From JAADIV01 sp964439085 (GTDB lineage Bacteria > Desulfobacterota > Desulfobulbia > Desulfobulbales > VMSU01): a DNA stretch of 7,137 nucleotides. Shown here in pieces: positions 4,292 through 7,137 of this stretch. The stretch covers positions 1-7,137 of the forward strand of contig CAYTNB010000138.1 of the NCBI GenBank assembly GCA_964439085.1, in the 5' to 3' direction. A program made the translations under genes and the position numbers. The notes below the pieces were generated by a model. It was not told where the DNA came from. It was given only the letters and a program-made list of their open reading frames with translations, and ran no database searches. Every line of letters starts with the position of its first letter. Position 1 is the first letter of the stretch.

Positions 4292-5704
4292 ATGATCAGT
4301 CAAAATTTAATCAATTTCGTCTATCTTATATCGGCCGTTCTTTTTATGCTCGGCCTCATGAAATTAAGTTCACCAGCCACAGCCAGATTGGGCAATAAGC
4401 TATCCATGCTCGGCATGGGACTTGCCATCGCCGCCACACTACTTGTTCCTGGCCTATCATTTAAGCTTATAATTATTGGCATAATTGTCGGTGCATTAAT
4501 TGGCGGTTTTGCCGCAGTTAAAGTGGAGATGACCTCCATGCCGGAAATGGTGGCACTATTCAATGGTTGCGGCGGAGCAGCCTCCGCCCTGGTTGCCCTA
4601 TCAGAATTCCATATGAAAGGCGGCGAATTCGGGGCCGATATGGTAGCCCAGATTGGCAGTTTTTCCATGATCACCCTGTTGTTGTCTGTAATCATCGGCG
4701 GCCTTACCTTTACCGGTTCAGTTATCGCATACGCCAAGCTTCAGGGCATCGTCTCCGGCCAACCAATTACCTACAAGGGCCAGCAGCTGGTTAACGCCAT
4801 TATTCTCATTGGCACAGCAGTACTTGCTTACATGGTTTATCAGGAGCCTACCAACCTCACCCTTTTCTATTTAATCGGTGGACTCTCTCTGATTCTTGGA
4901 GTATTAGCGGTAATTCCAATCGGCGGCGCTGATATGCCAGTAGTAATTTCATTACTTAACTCTTATTCAGGTCTGGCGGTCTCAATGACCGGTTTCGCAC
5001 TGGGCAATAACGCCTTGATCATCGTGGGTTCACTTGTTGGCGCTTCCGGGTTGTTCCTGACCAAAATCATGTGTGATGCAATGAACCGTTCCTTGGCCAA
5101 CGTCCTTTTTGGGGCTTTTGGAGCCGCTGCGGACAACAGCGGCTCTGCTGACGGCGCTGCGGCAGGAGCGACGGGTTCTGTGAAGGGCTACGAAATTGAA
5201 GATGTATCCACCGTCCTGGAGAATGCCTCATCACTAATCATTGTTCCCGGTTACGGGATGGCGGCGGCCCAAGCCCAACATGCGGTAAGAGAATTAGGAG
5301 ACTATTTGGAAGAGGAAGGTGTGGAAGTACGTTACGCCATCCACCCAGTCGCTGGCCGCATGCCCGGTCATATGAATGTTCTACTGGCCGAGGCAGACGT
5401 TTCCTACGAGCAACTATTTGCCATGGAAGACATAAATGATGATTTCAGCGGTACAGATGTGGTTCTTGTTATTGGTGCCAACGATGTGGTTAATCCAGCC
5501 GCCAAGGACAATAAGGATAGCCCCATCTACGGCATGCCGGTATTAAGTGTCGGAGAGGCACAAACAGTAATCGTCCTGAAACGCAGCATGAAACCGGGCT
5601 TTGCCGGTATCGAAAACGAATTGTTTTTGAAGGACAATACGATGATGCTTTTCGGCGATGCCAAAGCATCAATCCAGGCATTAACCGCCCAATTAAAAGG
5701 ATAA
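4292..5704 (+). CDS. pntB: NAD(P) transhydrogenase subunit beta (PntB, domains IIb and III)
   Basis: PntB carries the larger half of the membrane proton channel and the NADP(H)-binding domain III. From the ATG at 4292 it is 470 residues. The N-terminal part (about 1-275) is a series of hydrophobic helices with MPEMVALFNGCGGAASALVA (83-102), DMPVVISLLNSYSGLAVSMT (214-233) and GASGLFLTKIMCDAMNRSL (250-268). A low-complexity Gly/Ala/Ser linker (about 276-297) leads to domain III: GYGMAAAQAQHAV (320-332), YAIHPVAGRMPGHMNVLLAE (348-367), VIGANDVVNPAA (393-404), LKRSMKPGFAGIEN (429-442) and FGDAK (454-458). K430 and R431 correspond to the pair that binds the NADP 2'-phosphate. At the position of the E. 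coli channel residue His91 this protein has Asn91. A longer frame to 4202 overlaps pntAB and is not used. Confidence 0.95.
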   Translation: MISQNLINFVYLISAVLFMLGLMKLSSPATARLGNKLSMLGMGLAIAATLLVPGLSFKLIIIGIIVGALIGGFAAVKVEMTSMPEMVALFNGCGGAASALVALSEFHMKGGEFGADMVAQIGSFSMITLLLSVIIGGLTFTGSVIAYAKLQGIVSGQPITYKGQQLVNAIILIGTAVLAYMVYQEPTNLTLFYLIGGLSLILGVLAVIPIGGADMPVVISLLNSYSGLAVSMTGFALGNNALIIVGSLVGASGLFLTKIMCDAMNRSLANVLFGAFGAAADNSGSADGAAAGATGSVKGYEIEDVSTVLENASSLIIVPGYGMAAAQAQHAVRELGDYLEEEGVEVRYAIHPVAGRMPGHMNVLLAEADVSYEQLFAMEDINDDFSGTDVVLVIGANDVVNPAAKDNKDSPIYGMPVLSVGEAQTVIVLKRSMKPGFAGIENELFLKDNTMMLFGDAKASIQALTAQLKG

Positions 5705-5725
5705 ATTAAATATCTTTTTTGTGTT

Positions 5726-5759
5726 TTCATGGTCAGTTTTCACAGTTACGAACCATGAA
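5726..5759. repeat. Inverted repeat in the pntB-gltB1 gap
   Basis: TTCATGGT (5726-5733) and ACCATGAA (5752-5759) are perfect 8-bp inverted copies around an 18-base loop, 21 bases after the pntB stop. The stem is not GC-rich and no T-run follows, so a classical terminator is unlikely. It could be an operator or an mRNA stability/processing hairpin between the pnt and glt parts of a shared transcript. Confidence 0.5.
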
Positions 5760-5792
5760 CTTTCTTACCAACTAATTAGGAGCAATTAAAAC

Positions 5793-6941
5793 ATGTGTCG
5801 TCTAGCCATGAAAACAGCTTCGGAGCCATTTTCACCATATAGCGTTCTGGAAGCCATGGAAGCAATGCAGGAAGGGTACGATGGCAGCGGTTTAGGCCTG
5901 CTTTTACGGGGCGTAGACTTTACCGATTTCAAGTACAAACCCAGCGACCCGATTCTTTCCGGCATTGCCCACTCAGAAGCCGCCCTGTATCGTCTTAACG
6001 ACATTATGCAGAGCAAGGGCTTTACCCTGAAATACGACCACGAATTCGATGTTAAGCCAGAGATGCTTGAGGCCCGTGATCGTAATCGTCATAAATATTT
6101 TTTGAGAGTTTACAATCAACCCAGCACTTGGGACTCATTACCGAAAGACCAGATAGACGACAAGTTGATGCTTACTCGCCTGGAATTAAGGGAAAATGGT
6201 ATAGAGAACGATAACGATCTCACCGTTTTCGCCTTTTGGCCTGATGTCGCCATTATTAAAGAAGTTGGCTGGCCGCTCGTTGTAGGTGGAGCCCTCGGGT
6301 TATCAGACAATCGGCTTAAATCTCGGATATGTATGGCTCAGGGCCGCCAGAACACCAACTACGGCATAAATCTTTATGCCTGCCACCCCTTCTTTATTCA
6401 GGGAATCAGCACGATGACTAACGGTGAGAACACCGCATTTGTGCCGATAAAAGAATATCTGTCCGGTTTGGGCAATCCCGGCTATGTCGGATATCAGAGT
6501 GATTCAGAGGTATTTGCCCACATTCTGCATTACGTTACCCGCCATCTGCAATTGCCCCTGGAGATGTACAAGCATGTAATCACACCTCTTAAATCAGAGG
6601 AACTTGCCAATCATCCACAAGGCGAGTTTCTGCGTGGACTGCGTAACGTCTGCCGCCGTTTAATCATTGATGGGCCAAATTGTATAATGGGTTCTCTCCC
6701 GGATGAAACCAGTATACTGGCGATGGACACCAAGAAAATGCGGCCCGCCACTATTGGTGGCAAACCGGGCGAGTGGGCAATGGCCTCAGAAATGTGCGGA
6801 GTTGACGCCATGATCCCCAGACGAGACAAGAGTTTAGATTTTCAACCAATGCGAGAAAATACGGTTATCGTTCCAGCACACCGAAAGGAGTTTGTAATAT
6901 GGTCTCAATTCGATCCATACCCTCTAACCCAAGCAGCTTAA
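5793..6941 (+). CDS. Glutamate synthase glutaminase subunit (class II glutamine amidotransferase, archaeal-type split GltB)
   Basis: This is a class II (Ntn) amidotransferase that would hydrolyse glutamine and deliver ammonia to the synthase subunit encoded next. The 382-residue product begins MCRLAMKT; removal of Met leaves Cys2 as the N-terminal nucleophile. A central STMTNGENTAF segment (206-216) matches the [HT]NGE-type oxyanion loop (N210, G211), followed by GYQSDSEVFAHIL (233-245), which resembles the family SD.EV stretch. The C-terminal DTKKMRPATIGGKPGEWAM (312-330) and SEMCGVDAM fit COG0067-type stand-alone GltB-1 proteins, not the 1500-residue fused GltB. The start has AGGAG ten bases upstream. 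Its 3' end overlaps the next gene by 43 bases. An amidophosphoribosyltransferase-like function is the alternative, but the Fe-S neighbour favours glutamate synthase. It is probably in one transcript with pnt, or driven from the 88-base gap. Confidence 0.82.
   Translation: MCRLAMKTASEPFSPYSVLEAMEAMQEGYDGSGLGLLLRGVDFTDFKYKPSDPILSGIAHSEAALYRLNDIMQSKGFTLKYDHEFDVKPEMLEARDRNRHKYFLRVYNQPSTWDSLPKDQIDDKLMLTRLELRENGIENDNDLTVFAFWPDVAIIKEVGWPLVVGGALGLSDNRLKSRICMAQGRQNTNYGINLYACHPFFIQGISTMTNGENTAFVPIKEYLSGLGNPGYVGYQSDSEVFAHILHYVTRHLQLPLEMYKHVITPLKSEELANHPQGEFLRGLRNVCRRLIIDGPNCIMGSLPDETSILAMDTKKMRPATIGGKPGEWAMASEMCGVDAMIPRRDKSLDFQPMRENTVIVPAHRKEFVIWSQFDPYPLTQAA
6884..6890 (+). promoter_or_regulatory. Internal Shine-Dalgarno site for the glutamate synthase Fe-S/FMN subunit
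   Basis: AAAGGAG lies within the coding sequence of the upstream gene, 8 bases before the ATG at 6899. It supports a real start 43 bases before the upstream stop and therefore translational coupling. Confidence 0.75.
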
Positions 6942-7137
6942 CCTACCACGACCTGCCTTGGATTATTGAACATAATGAGGATAGGTGCACATTATGCGGA
7001 CGATGCACGTCAATCTGTCCTACTGAATCTCTGCACCTGACTTATCGCCGCCAAAGAATGCCACAGCTTAACATTCTTAAGAAGAAACGTGGCAATGAGT
7101 TTCGAACATTTACAGGTATCAGGCAAAGTACTGAGTT
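6899..7137 (+). CDS. Glutamate synthase synthase subunit, N-terminal 4Fe-4S part (cut by window end)
   Basis: 79 codons are visible and open to the window edge. After a short leader (1-28) comes DRCTLCGRCTSICP, a CxxCxxCxxxCP ferredoxin motif with C30, C33, C36 and C40, which would hold one 4Fe-4S cluster. This N-terminal cluster ahead of an FMN-binding synthase domain is the known arrangement of archaeal-type glutamate synthase large subunits (COG0069-like), but the FMN domain itself lies beyond the window. A basic segment (Y49-R65, rich in Arg and Lys) follows the motif. The 43-base overlap with the amidotransferase gene and the Shine-Dalgarno site inside it imply that the two subunits are made together. 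A stand-alone ferredoxin-like protein remains possible from this fragment alone. Confidence 0.78.
   Translation, partial: MVSIRSIPSNPSSLTYHDLPWIIEHNEDRCTLCGRCTSICPTESLHLTYRRQRMPQLNILKKKRGNEFRTFTGIRQSTE

Noticed and set aside
4321..4737. 138-codon minus-strand open frame inside pntB
   Set aside because: It is fully antisense to conserved membrane-helix coding sequence; the translation shows no domain and is explained by the opposite strand.

Overview
The window is a stretch of bacterial chromosome with ordinary housekeeping and flagellar-regulation genes, separated by two gene-poor gaps that hold remnants of mobile DNA. The gene mix is a csrA-fliW pair, flgM, a three-subunit proton-translocating transhydrogenase and an archaeal-type split glutamate synthase. 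The second gap also holds a GCGGGAATGACG-type palindrome. Together these fit an anaerobic, flagellated member of the Desulfobacterota (former Deltaproteobacteria). That placement is inferred from gene content and was not tested.

Layout. Positions 101-802 (+) carry csrA and fliW, 3 bases apart: a post-transcriptional regulator and its protein antagonist. Positions 803-1224 hold no intact gene. They contain a decayed fragment of a group II intron reverse transcriptase (about 847-1041), two small hairpins and a strong bidirectional terminator (1161-1197). Positions 1225-1533 (-) carry flgM, the anti-sigma-28 factor, which converges on csrA-fliW. Positions 1534-2039 have no recognisable gene. They hold an 11-bp direct repeat and a MITE-like element of about 160 bp (1801-1961) with imperfect terminal inverted repeats around nested hairpins. 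Positions 2040-2756 (+) carry aat, the leucyl/phenylalanyl-tRNA-protein transferase of the N-degron pathway.

Positions 2856-5704 (+) carry pntAA-pntAB-pntB, tightly packed with an 8-base overlap and then a 4-base gap. Their products form an NAD(P) transhydrogenase. After an 88-base gap containing an inverted repeat comes a class II glutamine amidotransferase subunit of glutamate synthase (5793-6941). The next gene overlaps it by 43 bases and begins with a 4Fe-4S ferredoxin motif (6899 to the window end, truncated). It is almost certainly the FMN/Fe-S synthase subunit.

Working together: the left side is a compact flagellar control block, with CsrA/FliW acting on translation and FlgM on sigma-28. 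On the right, the transhydrogenase makes NADPH using the proton gradient, and glutamate synthase would be one consumer of reductant, so the neighbourhood looks like nitrogen assimilation coupled to NADPH supply. I found no previously undescribed system. The most notable non-genic items are the intron-RT fossil with its G10 tract and the MITE-like repeat.
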